Assembly: GCA_004557735.1 (NCBI GenBank)
Contig: SFFV01000007.1
Coordinates: 1 to 64,000, forward strand
Direction: 5' to 3'
Length of the DNA stretch: 64,000 bases
From: Clostridiales bacterium
GTDB lineage: Bacteria > Bacillota > Clostridia > Oscillospirales > Oscillospiraceae
Shown: positions 51,318 through 60,227 of the stretch, piece after piece
How the letters are laid out: every line of letters starts with the position of its first letter
Numbering within the stretch: the stretch's first letter is position 1
Program-made: the position numbers and the translations under genes
Notes under the pieces: generated by a model
Databases searched by the model: none
The model's input: only the letters and a program-made list of their open reading frames with translations
Told to the model about the DNA's origin: nothing

Positions 51318-51346
51318 AGTATAGCATTCGTGCCAAAGAAAATCAA
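51318..51346 (-). promoter_or_regulatory. Promoter of the SipW/TasA locus
   Basis: Minus strand TTGATT (51341-51346), 17-nt spacer, TATACT (51318-51323). It would produce a leader of about 310 nt before sipW. The rest of the 51169-51541 gap is AT-richer past 51350 and shows no further gene. Confidence 0.65.
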
Positions 51347-51541
51347 CCCCTTTCCGTTAAATTACAGACTGATTTCCGTTTATTTTTTATGTTCGATATC
51401 TGTCATGTGTAAATTTTTTACATATGTATAAGCAACTCAGGAGGGACTGGCCATCGAAAACCTGCGTGTTGGAAAAGAGCGGCAAAAGCATACTATAGTA
51501 TGAGGGAAAAAACCGTCGGATAACGGAGGACGTTTCTCCCG

Positions 51542-52057
51542 TCAGCTTTGCGGACAGCTCCCCTTGCCCGGGAGGGTCTTATCCAGAAGGAGCTGATTGC
51601 CGTCCAGCTCGGCGGCGGCGAGCTCTTCGCCGCGGTAGACGAGCTTGAGCGAGAAAAACGGCGCGTCCTCCGCGAGCAGGCGGAGAAAAATTCTGTCGCC
51701 CTCCCAAAGCTTCTTTGTGAGCAGCTCGTCCTTGCCGATCCACGCAAGCTCGCCCTCGTCGCAGGGCTTCTGCTCGCCCGTCCACGCGTCCGCGGTGAAC
51801 AGGTGCATGTATTCGCACGGCCACACGTCGGATACGAACGTTACAAGGCCGCGGCAGCGCCAGCGCGTGAGCGTAAGTCCCGTTTCCTCGCGCACCTCGC
51901 GGCGGAGGCAGTCCTCCGGGCTCTCCCCCGGCTCGAACTTGCCGCCGACGCCGATCCATTTGTCATGGTTCCCGTCGTTTTCCTTTTTCGTGCGGTGGAG
52001 CATCAGATACTCGCCGCCGCGTTCCAAATAGCAGAGCGTTGTGAGTTTGGTTTCCAT
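51542..52057 (-). CDS. Nudix hydrolase (MutT-like)
   Basis: 171 residues. Nudix box starting at GVGGKFEPGESPEDCLRR and continuing EVREETGL, matching G-x5-E-x7-R-E-x2-E-E-x-G. The N-terminus TTLCYLERGGEYLMLHRTKK fits the MutT/8-oxo-dGTP diphosphatase group common in Firmicutes. It starts immediately after the pseudouridine synthase stop, so the two are co-translated. Exact nucleotide substrate unknown. Confidence 0.93.
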   Translation of the reverse strand: METKLTTLCYLERGGEYLMLHRTKKENDGNHDKWIGVGGKFEPGESPEDCLRREVREETGLTLTRWRCRGLVTFVSDVWPCEYMHLFTADAWTGEQKPCDEGELAWIGKDELLTKKLWEGDRIFLRLLAEDAPFFSLKLVYRGEELAAAELDGNQLLLDKTLPGKGSCPQS

Positions 52058-52699
52058 TTATTCTTCTCCGGAAAATTCCGTCCACGGGTACGCCGCGGGC
52101 GGCTTCTTTTCAAACGTCATGGCGTCGCCGGTGAGCGGGTGCGGAAAGGCCAGCTTGCAGGAAAAAAGCGCGATATCCCCTTCCCCGCTGCCGCCGTATT
52201 TCGCGTCGCCCCAAAGCGGCGCGCCATGCGCGGCGAACTGAGCGCGGATCTGGTGCGCGCGGCCTGTGTACAACCGGACGCGGCAGAGCGATAGCCCGGC
52301 GCGCTCTGCGCGCACTTCGTAGTCAAGACGCGCTTCGCGGACGTCCTTCCCCGGCGCTTCGGCAACGAACGTCTTTCGGAGCATCCGGTCGCGCCGCAAT
52401 AAATCGCGCAGCTCGCCGCTTTTCTCCGGCAGCCCGCCGCAGGCGACGGCGAGATATTCTTTGCGCACGTCGCCGCGCTCGATCGCGCGGCCAAGGTCGG
52501 CGGCGGCATGGCGCGTGCGGGCGTAGACCATGACGCCGGAAACGGCGGCGTCCAGCCGGTGCACGGTGTAGACAGGGGCGGCCGCATCTCCGAGCGCGGC
52601 GCGCAGAAGCGGCGGCATGCCGCCCGGCCCGTCCGTGGAGAGGACGCCCACAGGCTTCACGCAAACGATGATTTTGTTGTCCAGATACAATATTTCCAC
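52058..52699 (-). CDS. RluA-family pseudouridine synthase
   Basis: 213 residues from the GTG at 52699, 7 nt after AGGAG; an ATG just upstream is out of frame. Catalytic Asp in YTVHRLDAAVSGVMVYAR, then KEYLAVACG, GRAHQIRAQFAAHG and GDAKYGG. It lacks an S4 domain. RluA-type enzymes modify uridines in rRNA or tRNA; the target position cannot be told. It is translationally adjacent to the Nudix gene. Confidence 0.93.
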   Translation of the reverse strand: MEILYLDNKIIVCVKPVGVLSTDGPGGMPPLLRAALGDAAAPVYTVHRLDAAVSGVMVYARTRHAAADLGRAIERGDVRKEYLAVACGGLPEKSGELRDLLRRDRMLRKTFVAEAPGKDVREARLDYEVRAERAGLSLCRVRLYTGRAHQIRAQFAAHGAPLWGDAKYGGSGEGDIALFSCKLAFPHPLTGDAMTFEKKPPAAYPWTEFSGEE

Positions 52700-52797
52700 A
52701 GCATTGCTCCTTTTGACCACTATATATAGTATCACATACGGGGTAGCGGGGCAAGATGTTTTGTGATATACTTTTCCGGAAAAAGGAGGGGATCGGT

Positions 52798-53724
52798 TTG
52801 TCGGAAATGTATCCTGCGTATTGCGGAGCGTTTCGCTGCACGGCAGGCGCGTGCCGCCACAACTGCTGTATCGGCTGGGAGATCGATATTGACGATACGA
52901 GCGCGGCGCGGTACGCCGCGCTGCCCGGGGCGTTCGGCGAACGCGTGCGTGCCGCCATCGAGCCGGGCAAGCCGCCGCACTTCCGGCTGGACGGCGCAGA
53001 GCGGTGCGCCATGCTCCGGGAGGATAATCTTTGCGAAATGCAGCGCACGCTCGGCGAAAGCGCGCTGTGCGATATCTGCCGCGACCATCCGCGCTACCGC
53101 GTGTTTCTGCCCGGGCGGACGGAGACCGGACTGGGGCTCTGCTGCGAGGAGGCGGCGCGGCTGCTTCTCGCACAGACGGAAAAGGCGACGCTCTGCGGCA
53201 CGGTATCCGAAGCGCCGCCGCGCGAGACCGTGGAGCTGCTGCTCTTCCGGCAGAAGCTGCTGGACGCCGCGCAGGACCGGCGGCTGTCCCCCGGCGGGCG
53301 GATGCAGAAGATCCTGACGCTCTCCGGCGCTTCCCTGCCCCGGCGGACGGCGCGCGCGTGGGCGGCGTTTTTCGCCTCTCTTGAAGCGCTGGAGCCGGGA
53401 TGGACGGAGACGCTCTCGAAGCTGGACAAACCGGTGGATTACGCCGGGTTCCGCGCCGTTTCCGCCGCGTGGGAAACGGAGTATGAGCAGCTGCTCGTCT
53501 ATTTCCTGCTGCGGCACCTGCTTGCGGACGAGGGGCGCGGCACGGCGCAGCGCGCGGCGTTTGCCGTTTTGAGTACGGCCATGCTCTACGCTCTCGGCGC
53601 GGCGGCGCGGACAGAGAACGGCGCGCTCACCTTCGGCGAGCGCGTGGAGCTTGCGCGGCTCTGGTCGGCGAACGTGGAGTATTCCGAAGAAAATATGCGC
53701 GCGGTTCTCGATGAGTTAACGTAA
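52798..53724 (+). CDS. FliB-like (flagellin lysine N-methylase family) cysteine-cluster protein
   Basis: 308 residues from the TTG at 52798, about 9 nt after AAAGGAGGGG. An N-terminal Cys-rich cluster is plain: YCGAFRCTAGACRHNCCIGW, then CAMLREDNLCEMQ, ALCDICRDHPRY and GLGLCCEEAARLLL, which could hold an iron-sulfur centre. It matches the FliB/YkgJ-type family. There are no flagellar genes in the window, so the methylation target may not be flagellin. The C-terminal half is helical. Confidence 0.85.
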   Translation: MSEMYPAYCGAFRCTAGACRHNCCIGWEIDIDDTSAARYAALPGAFGERVRAAIEPGKPPHFRLDGAERCAMLREDNLCEMQRTLGESALCDICRDHPRYRVFLPGRTETGLGLCCEEAARLLLAQTEKATLCGTVSEAPPRETVELLLFRQKLLDAAQDRRLSPGGRMQKILTLSGASLPRRTARAWAAFFASLEALEPGWTETLSKLDKPVDYAGFRAVSAAWETEYEQLLVYFLLRHLLADEGRGTAQRAAFAVLSTAMLYALGAAARTENGALTFGERVELARLWSANVEYSEENMRAVLDELT

Positions 53725-53792
53725 TCTAATTTACATAAAATAGTTTCCATAATATATAACCGGCTGGTTGCCATGGATATCCGCGCATTAAG

Positions 53793-53871
53793 GACCCCCT
53801 GCTTTCAAAAACGGAAAGCAGGGGGTCTTTGACCGGCCGGAAAAGCTTCTTTCCGACAAAACTGTCGGAAA
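53793..53871. terminator. Paired terminators between the fliB-like gene and the aldehyde dehydrogenase gene
   Basis: A perfect hairpin (arms 53793-53806 and about 53814-53827, GACCCCCTGC/GCAGGGGGTC) followed by TTT serves the plus strand. A second (TTTCCGACA 53850-53858 with TGTCGGAAA 53863-53871) serves the minus-strand operon. Confidence 0.7.
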
Positions 53872-53879
53872 GGGGTTTC

Positions 53880-55316
53880 TTACCACGGGTGTTTGCTCTG
53901 GAACGTGAGCCATTTGAGCTCGGTGTAGTCGTCCATGGAGAACCGGCCGCCCTCGCGGCCGACGCCGCTCTCCTTCCAGCCGCCGCAGGGGGCGGTCGTG
54001 GAGCTGAGGTACGTGAGGTCGTTGATGTGCACCATTCCCGCCTCGATCTTCATGCCGAGCTCCATGGCGCGGTCGAGATTGTGCGTGAGCACCGCGGCGG
54101 AAAGGCCGAACACATTGTCGTTGCACCTGGCGAGCGCTTCTTCGGCGTTTTTCACGGGAATGATGCTCGTGACCGGCGCGAAGCTCTCCTCATAAAAGAT
54201 GCGCATGCTCTCGTCCACGTTGCACAGCACCGTCGGGCGGAAGAACGGCCCTTCGTGCGTGCCGCCGCAGAGGAGCTTTGCGCCCTTCGATACGGCGTCC
54301 TGCACCTGCGAGCGGACGAACGCGCAGTGGCGCTCGTCGATCAGCGGGCCGATGAATACGTCCGGGTCGGTCGGGTCGCCAACCTTGAGCGAGAGCGCGT
54401 AGTCGCGCAGCTTCCCGCAGAACGCCTCGTACAGCGGCTCTTCCACAAGGATGCGCGACGTTGCCATGCAAAGCTGTCCCTGGTTGCTGAACGCGCCGAG
54501 ACCCGCGGTTTTCACGGCCTCGTCGATATCGTAGTCGCGCAGCACGAGCAGCGGGTTTTTGCCGCCGAGCTCCATCGCCGTGCGCTTGAAGTCCTGCGCC
54601 GCGGCGGCGGCGATCTTCCGCCCGGCGTTCCCGCCGCCGGTGAAGGACACCATGCGCACGCGCTTATCCTGCGCGAGCACCGCGGAAAGGCTCTCGTCCG
54701 CGACCGGGACAACGTTGAGCGCGCCCGCCGGGAGGCCGGCCTCGTGCAGCACCTCGCCGAGCAGCAGGCATACCGCCGGGGTGTGCGGCGACGGCTTGAG
54801 AATGAAGCTGTTGCCCGCGGCGAGCGCGAACGCCAGCTTTTTCACCGAGAGGATCAGCGGATAGTTGAACGGGAGTATTCCCAGAATAACGCCGAGCGGG
54901 TGGCGGACGGCCATCGTCATCTGCCCCGGCTTGCCCGCCGGGTATACCTCCGTTGTGTGGCGGCGGCATTCGCCCGCCGCGACGCGGAAGAGATTCACGC
55001 TGCCGGCAAATTCGCCGCGCGCGATGGACTGCGCCTTGCCGCCCTCGCGGACGAGAAGCTCCAGAAATTCTTCCGCGCGGCTCTCCATAATGTCTGCGGC
55101 GCGCAGCAGCACGCGCTCGCGCACGTCCGCCAGCGTCCCGGCCCAGCCGGGAAACGCGGCCGCGGCAGTCGAAAGCGCGGTCTCCACGTCGGCAGGGCCG
55201 GCGCGGTGCACCGTGAAGAGGGGCTTGCCCGTTGCAGGCTCCATATCCTCGCGCACACAGCCGTCGGTCTGCGGCGTCCATGCGCCGTTCAGATACAGAG
55301 GATACTCGTTTCTCAT
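53880..55316 (-). CDS. Aldehyde dehydrogenase (NAD(P)-dependent family)
   Basis: 478 residues from the ATG at 55316 (AGGAG upstream). Conserved blocks: GILPFNYPLILSVKKLAFAL, FTGGGNAGRKIAAAAAQD (coenzyme site), the Glu in MELGGKNPLLVLRDYDI, and the catalytic Cys in NQGQLCMATSRILVEEPL. It oxidises an aldehyde to an acid. It lies directly downstream of pyrimidine-nucleoside phosphorylase, which suggests disposal of aldehydes produced when deoxyribose-1-P is broken down, though substrate is not certain. Confidence 0.94.
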   Translation of the reverse strand: MRNEYPLYLNGAWTPQTDGCVREDMEPATGKPLFTVHRAGPADVETALSTAAAAFPGWAGTLADVRERVLLRAADIMESRAEEFLELLVREGGKAQSIARGEFAGSVNLFRVAAGECRRHTTEVYPAGKPGQMTMAVRHPLGVILGILPFNYPLILSVKKLAFALAAGNSFILKPSPHTPAVCLLLGEVLHEAGLPAGALNVVPVADESLSAVLAQDKRVRMVSFTGGGNAGRKIAAAAAQDFKRTAMELGGKNPLLVLRDYDIDEAVKTAGLGAFSNQGQLCMATSRILVEEPLYEAFCGKLRDYALSLKVGDPTDPDVFIGPLIDERHCAFVRSQVQDAVSKGAKLLCGGTHEGPFFRPTVLCNVDESMRIFYEESFAPVTSIIPVKNAEEALARCNDNVFGLSAAVLTHNLDRAMELGMKIEAGMVHINDLTYLSSTTAPCGGWKESGVGREGGRFSMDDYTELKWLTFQSKHPW

Positions 55317-55345
55317 TGGATCACTCCTATTCTTTATTTTCAAAA

Positions 55346-56650
<1,305 letters not shown>

Positions 56651-56820
56651 GATGCATCACCTCTTTGAGGGGATTTTACCACATTCAGCACGCAGAAACA
56701 AGGACTTCCCTGTGGGCGCAAAACGGCAAAACCGGAATTATTCTTTTAACGGATCCATAAAAAAATAAGTGGAATAATAGAGATATCCGTGGTAAAATAG
56801 AGTGCGAAAAAGTGATTTTT

Positions 56821-56840
56821 TCGCATTATTTCGCATTATT
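56821..56840 (+). repeat. Two tandem 10-bp repeats upstream of the SUKH gene
   Basis: TCGCATTATT occurs twice in a row (56821-56840), about 20 nt before the first ATG of the SUKH gene. Its significance is unknown. Confidence 0.6.
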
Positions 56841-56842
56841 TT

Positions 56843-56998
56843 AAAGGAGGACTGTACCATGGATTATCAAAAGATAAACGAGCTGCTCCTGAAACTCAAA
56901 AGTGCATATAAAAGTATAGGAAAGGAGGACTGTACCATGGATTATCAAAAGATAGACGAGCTGCTCCTGAAGCTCAAAAGTGCATATAAAAGTATAGG
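56843..56998 (+). repeat. 78-bp tandem duplication covering ribosome binding site and start codon
   Basis: Unit 1 (56843-56920) and unit 2 (56921-56998) differ at only two of 78 positions. Each contains AAAGGAGG, an ATG and the first 20-odd codons. The length is an exact multiple of three, so reading frame is kept through both. Confidence 0.95.
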
Positions 56999-57587
56999 AG
57001 CAGAAGCAAACTTAGTGGTGGAGAAGCCGGCAAGCCGTACAGAAGTAGAAGAGGTTGAAAAAAGACTGGGAAGAAAATTGCCAATACAGATAAGGGATTT
57101 CTTTTTACAGTATTCTAAGAAATGCGAGTTTTCAGCATATTTACCCGATGATCTTGAGCTGCCAGACGCGTTAGAATCAATTTTTTGTGCGGACTTTATA
57201 ATTTCATTGGAAGATTTAGCAGATATAGAAAAAGTGAGAAAAGGCTGGGTAGAAACATGCTTTAACGACGAAGATGATGAATATGATGCTGTTTGGCATC
57301 ATAAATTAGGTTTCATGCAAGTTCCGAATGGCGATATAATAGCATTTGATGTGAAAAAGAGTGAAACAAATCCACCAGTGGTATATCTTAGCCATGATGA
57401 CGGAGAGGGGCACGGATACATACTGGGAAAAGATTTTAATACTTTTTTTGAACAATTGTTATTGGTGGGAGCATGCGGTAATGAAGATTGGCAGATGCTG
57501 CCGTTTTGTTTGGATGCGGAATCGGGAATTGTATCAGATTGTGAAAATGCAAAGGAGTATCGAAAAATCATAGGCTTACAGATATAG
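56859..57587 (+). CDS. SUKH (SMI1/KNR4) domain protein
   Basis: 242 residues from the ATG at 56859, or 216 from the second, equally good start at 56937, because a 78-bp duplication repeats the ribosome binding site and start region. The SMI1/KNR4 domain is visible as VEEVEKRLGRKLPIQIRDFF, then a central acidic region and YILGKDFNTFFEQLL, with LGFMQVPNGDIIAFDV, typical of SUKH immunity proteins. It is markedly AT-rich against its neighbours. There is no toxin gene nearby, so it may be an orphan immunity gene. Confidence 0.88.
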   Translation: MDYQKINELLLKLKSAYKSIGKEDCTMDYQKIDELLLKLKSAYKSIGAEANLVVEKPASRTEVEEVEKRLGRKLPIQIRDFFLQYSKKCEFSAYLPDDLELPDALESIFCADFIISLEDLADIEKVRKGWVETCFNDEDDEYDAVWHHKLGFMQVPNGDIIAFDVKKSETNPPVVYLSHDDGEGHGYILGKDFNTFFEQLLLVGACGNEDWQMLPFCLDAESGIVSDCENAKEYRKIIGLQI

Positions 57588-57724
57588 TGAGAGGAATGTA
57601 CAAATTCCGGTTCTCAAATGACGATTTGCCGCTTTCTCCGATCATGGCAGTTTTCATTGCGGAACATCCTTTTTCCTTCGTTCAACCTGTAAGCCCAACG
57701 GCCGCCCGCTCGGCATTTAACCAA

Positions 57725-57856
57725 TTATGTTTCGTCCGCCAGCCCCGCAAGAATCCGGTTCGCCGTCGCCGCCGAAACGCCGCACAATACACGCACATCC
57801 GCGTTCATGATATACGGATGTGTTGCCAGGAGCCTCTCGATCTGCTTCCAGCGCAT
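57725..57856 (-). pseudogene. HTH-domain fragment
   Basis: A 43-residue reading (MRWKQIERLLATHPYIMNAD, then VRVLCGVSAATANRILAG) with the look of a winged- or helix-turn-helix C-terminal end: recognition helix around SAATANRILAGL. No upstream domain and no good ribosome binding site. It lies just past the 3' end of tRNA-Arg and its terminator, suggesting a leftover from an integrated element. Could be a chance ORF. The neighbouring stretch 57588-57724 has no recognisable gene. Confidence 0.4.
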
Positions 57857-57909
57857 CGCCGCCTTATCTGTCGCCCCATCGCACACCTCTGAGACCGCAG
57901 GCAACATTC

Positions 57910-57959
57910 CAAAAATGAAAAAGCGCCGGAAACCCTTGATTTTACTGGGTTTTCCGGCG
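57910..57959 (-). terminator. Terminator of the tRNA-Arg gene
   Basis: CGCCGGAAACCC-type arms (57924-57935 and 57947-57959, one bulged base) pair and are followed on the minus strand by CTTTTTCATTTTT. Confidence 0.75.
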
Positions 57960-57966
57960 TGATTCC

Positions 57967-58043
57967 TGGCGTCCCCGGCGCGATTCGAACGCACGGCCTT
58001 CCGCTTAGGAGGCGGATGCTCTATCCTGCTGAGCTACGGAGAC
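57967..58043 (-). tRNA. tRNA-Arg (anticodon CCU)
   Basis: Read on the minus strand: 7-bp acceptor stem GTCTCCG with CGGGGAC, D-arm GCTCAGCAGGATAGAGC, anticodon loop CTCCTAA giving CCU, T-arm with GTTCGAATC, discriminator G and encoded CCA. All stems pair. Confidence 0.95.
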
Positions 58044-58089
58044 GTATATAAGGTTTTAAGGCGGGGTCCTCCCCAAAAGGTGTCCGCTC

Positions 58090-58137
58090 CCCGTTCTCTT
58101 AGGAGGCGAATGCTCTATTCTGCTGAGCTGCGGGCGC
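58090..58137 (-). pseudogene. 5' fragment of a tRNA-Arg(CCU)-like gene
   Basis: Minus-strand GCGCCCG acceptor strand, GCTCAGCAGAATAGAGC D-arm and an anticodon arm with the same CTCCTAA loop as the intact tRNA 50 nt away, then unrelated sequence. The T-arm and 3' acceptor strand are missing. It looks like a truncated second copy. Confidence 0.75.
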
Positions 58138-58246
58138 ATACGGTTTTGCGCGCGGAAACCACGCGGCAGTATTATTCTATCTCCTGATGTGCAATGCTGT
58201 CAAGGGGATTTCCGTTTGCGGCGGCGCGCCTTTCCCGCAAAAGGCG

Positions 58247-58275
58247 TTGCAATCGCATTCGCCGTGTGGTATTCT
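58247..58275 (+). promoter_or_regulatory. Promoter of the cbiL unit
   Basis: TTGCAA (58247-58252), 17-nt spacer, TATTCT (58270-58275), just before the second cobalamin riboswitch. Confidence 0.6.
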
Positions 58276-58299
58276 TAGCTTACATGGACGGATCTCCCG

Positions 58300-58468
58300 T
58301 AAAATTGAATAGAAACATCCGAAGGAAGGAACCGTGTGTGATCCACGGACTGTAACGGCAACTGTAACGCGGAGCGACCCCAATATGCCACTGGGAAACC
58401 GGGAAGGCGGGCGAGCGAGGAAACGGAGTCAGGATATTTCCCCGGGTGGTATGTTTCCGATTAAAACG
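58300..58468 (+). ncRNA. Cobalamin riboswitch (copy 2)
   Basis: The core reads GCCACTGGGAAACCGGGAAGG followed by CGGAGTCAGGATA, with a 5' arm (AAGGAAGGAACCGTG). The GCCACTG box and the GTCAGGATA box are clear. A terminator follows at 58491, then a short ORF and cbiL. The aptamer differs in detail from copy 1. Confidence 0.9.
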
Positions 58469-58490
58469 CTATGATATTCTGAAAATACCG

Positions 58491-58523
58491 TCAGAGCAGC
58501 CTTTTGGCTGCTCTGATTTTTTT
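58491..58523 (+). terminator. Terminator of the second cobalamin riboswitch
   Basis: CAGAGCAGCC (58492-58501) and GGCTGCTCTG (58506-58515) pair perfectly and are followed by seven T residues. This should be the OFF-state terminator for cbiL. Confidence 0.85.
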
Positions 58524-58604
58524 GGTATTTTTCGGGAGAGCGTCGTCTCTGGAAATTCGTTTTGCGAGATTCCCCCATGATGAATTTTCAGGGAGGGCAT
58601 AACC

Positions 58605-58676
58605 ATGCCGAAAATGATCTACCACCCCCGCAAAAAGGCCGGTCTCTTTTCTCCGGACAAGCGCACGGAGGGATGA
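58605..58676 (+). CDS. 23-residue small ORF between the riboswitch and cbiL
   Basis: The ATG at 58605 has a strong GGGAGGG site 7 nt upstream. The peptide MPKMIYHPRKKAGLFSPDKR with TEG ends 3 nt before the cbiL start, so the two are likely translationally coupled. It is basic and matches nothing I recognise; it could be a translated leader or the remnant of a longer gene. Confidence 0.55.
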   Translation: MPKMIYHPRKKAGLFSPDKRTEG

Positions 58677-58679
58677 GCC

Positions 58680-59399
58680 ATGAAAGCACAAACGGGAATG
58701 TTCTATGCCGTGGGCGTCGGCCCCGGCAATCCGGCGTGGATGACGCGCGAGGCGTGCGATGTGCTGGGCTTCTGCCCTGTCATCGCCGCGCCGAAAAACG
58801 CCGCCGGAGAAATATCGGCGCTGGACGTGGCGCGCGGCGCCGTCGATCTGAGGCGAAAGTCGATCCTGCCTTTGAGATTTACCGCGGCGCGGGCAAAGTC
58901 CGTGCGAAACGCCGAATATGTCCGCGCAGCGGGCAGCATTGCGCGCGTGCTGGACGCGGGGCTCAGCGTGGCGATGGTGAATCTCGGCGACGTTTCGATC
59001 TACGCCGCAGCGTACTATGTACTCGACGAACTGCGCCGGCAGGGCTATGCCACGCAGATGATCCCCGGCGTCACGAGCTTCAGCGCTGTGGCCGCAACGC
59101 TCGGCGCCAGCCTCACCGACATGGATTCGCCGCTCCACATCTATCCGGGTGAAGCGAAAAATCTGGATACGGCGCTGGAGCTTTCGGGGACAAAGGTGCT
59201 GGTGAGATCCGGCAAGACCATCGGCGAGATCGCCGCGGCGCTCTCATGCCGCGGGCTTGCAAAGGAGGCGTCCATGGTCACCGACTGCGGTATGCCCTCG
59301 CAGAAGGTTTTCAGCGAGATGACCGATCTGCCGGAGAATGTCGGCGTCTTTTCCACGGTGATCGTCCCGGAGCCGCACAGAGCCGCACGAAAAAAATAA
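58680..59399 (+). CDS. cbiL: Cobalt-precorrin-2 C20-methyltransferase
   Basis: 239 residues of the tetrapyrrole methylase family. The start FYAVGVGPGNPAWMTREAC is the SAM-binding GxGxG loop, then VNLGDVSIYAAAYYVL and MIPGVTSFSAVAATLG, as in CbiL/CobI. It adds a methyl group at C20 of cobalt-precorrin-2 in anaerobic cobalamin synthesis. It is the only cob/cbi biosynthesis gene in the window and is under a cobalamin riboswitch; the next gene is on the other strand. Confidence 0.9.
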   Translation: MKAQTGMFYAVGVGPGNPAWMTREACDVLGFCPVIAAPKNAAGEISALDVARGAVDLRRKSILPLRFTAARAKSVRNAEYVRAAGSIARVLDAGLSVAMVNLGDVSIYAAAYYVLDELRRQGYATQMIPGVTSFSAVAATLGASLTDMDSPLHIYPGEAKNLDTALELSGTKVLVRSGKTIGEIAAALSCRGLAKEASMVTDCGMPSQKVFSEMTDLPENVGVFSTVIVPEPHRAARKK

Positions 59400-59402
59400 G
59401 AA

Positions 59403-59438
59403 CATGCGCCGGAACGGGCTTTCCCGTTCCGGCGCATG
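59403..59438. terminator. Bidirectional terminator between cbiL and coaX
   Basis: CATGCGCCGGAACGGG and CCCGTTCCGGCGCATG pair perfectly. T-rich sequence follows on both strands; the two genes converge here. Confidence 0.85.
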
Positions 59439-59443
59439 GAGCT

Positions 59444-60223
59444 TTATGCTTTTTTTCCGCTGCGGTTCTTCTCCCAGAGCACCGCAAGGCCAATAAGCAG
59501 CAGATCCGGCTCGTACCGGATCTCCCGGCGGCAGAACGGCGTGACGCACCCGGCGAGACCGCCGGTGGCAATCACGGCGGCGGGAGCGCCGAGTTCCGCC
59601 TCCATACGCTCGATCATCCCGTCGAGCAGAGCCGCGGAACCGTAGATCGCGCCGGACTGCATACAGGCGACCGTGTTCGTTCCGATGCACTTGGCCGGCG
59701 CGTCGAGCGAGACGCGCGGGAGCTGCGACGTGTGGCCGGAGAGCGATTCCATCGACAGGCGAAGCCCCGGAACGATCGCGCCGCCGGCAAAGCGGCCCTG
59801 CGCGTCTACGGCGGAGATGGTCGTGGCGGTGCCCATGTCGATGACGATGAGCGGCGGGCGGTGCAGATGCAGCGCCGCAACCGCGCCGACAACAAGGTCT
59901 GCGCCGATCTGGCCGGGGTCGTCGAGCCGGATGTCCAGCCCGGTTTTGAGACCCTTGCCGACAACAAGCGTATCCAGACCCGTAAGAAGTTTGACCGCCC
60001 GGCACAGCGTGGACGTGAGCGGCCAGACGACGCTCGACAGGATCGCGCCTTCAAAATCCTCCGGCCGGAAGCCCGCAAACGCGAGGACCTCTTTTATGCC
60101 GACGGCATATTCGCAGTCGGTCTTATCCACGTCCGTCGCCATGCGCGCCACGGCGTGGATCTTTCGGTTTTCGATGCAACCGAGAACGATGTTCGTGTTG
60201 CCGGTGTCGATGGCAAGGATCAT
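59444..60223 (-). CDS. coaX: Type III pantothenate kinase
   Basis: 259 residues from the ATG at 60223. ASKHA-fold motifs: LAIDTGNTNIVLGC (phosphate 1), VDKTDCEYAVGI, VIDMGTATTISAVDAQG (phosphate 2 and metal), GGAIVPGLRLSMESL and IATGGLAGCVTPFC. It phosphorylates pantothenate as the first step of coenzyme A synthesis. It lies 4 nt downstream of an ECF S-component gene, suggesting that pantothenate uptake and phosphorylation are linked. Confidence 0.95.
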   Translation of the reverse strand: MILAIDTGNTNIVLGCIENRKIHAVARMATDVDKTDCEYAVGIKEVLAFAGFRPEDFEGAILSSVVWPLTSTLCRAVKLLTGLDTLVVGKGLKTGLDIRLDDPGQIGADLVVGAVAALHLHRPPLIVIDMGTATTISAVDAQGRFAGGAIVPGLRLSMESLSGHTSQLPRVSLDAPAKCIGTNTVACMQSGAIYGSAALLDGMIERMEAELGAPAAVIATGGLAGCVTPFCRREIRYEPDLLLIGLAVLWEKNRSGKKA

Positions 60224-60227
60224 GGCG

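Noticed and set aside
57587..57892. A plus-strand 101-codon frame after the SUKH gene
   Set aside because: Poor start, runs antisense to the HTH fragment and toward the tRNA terminator; no recognisable domain.
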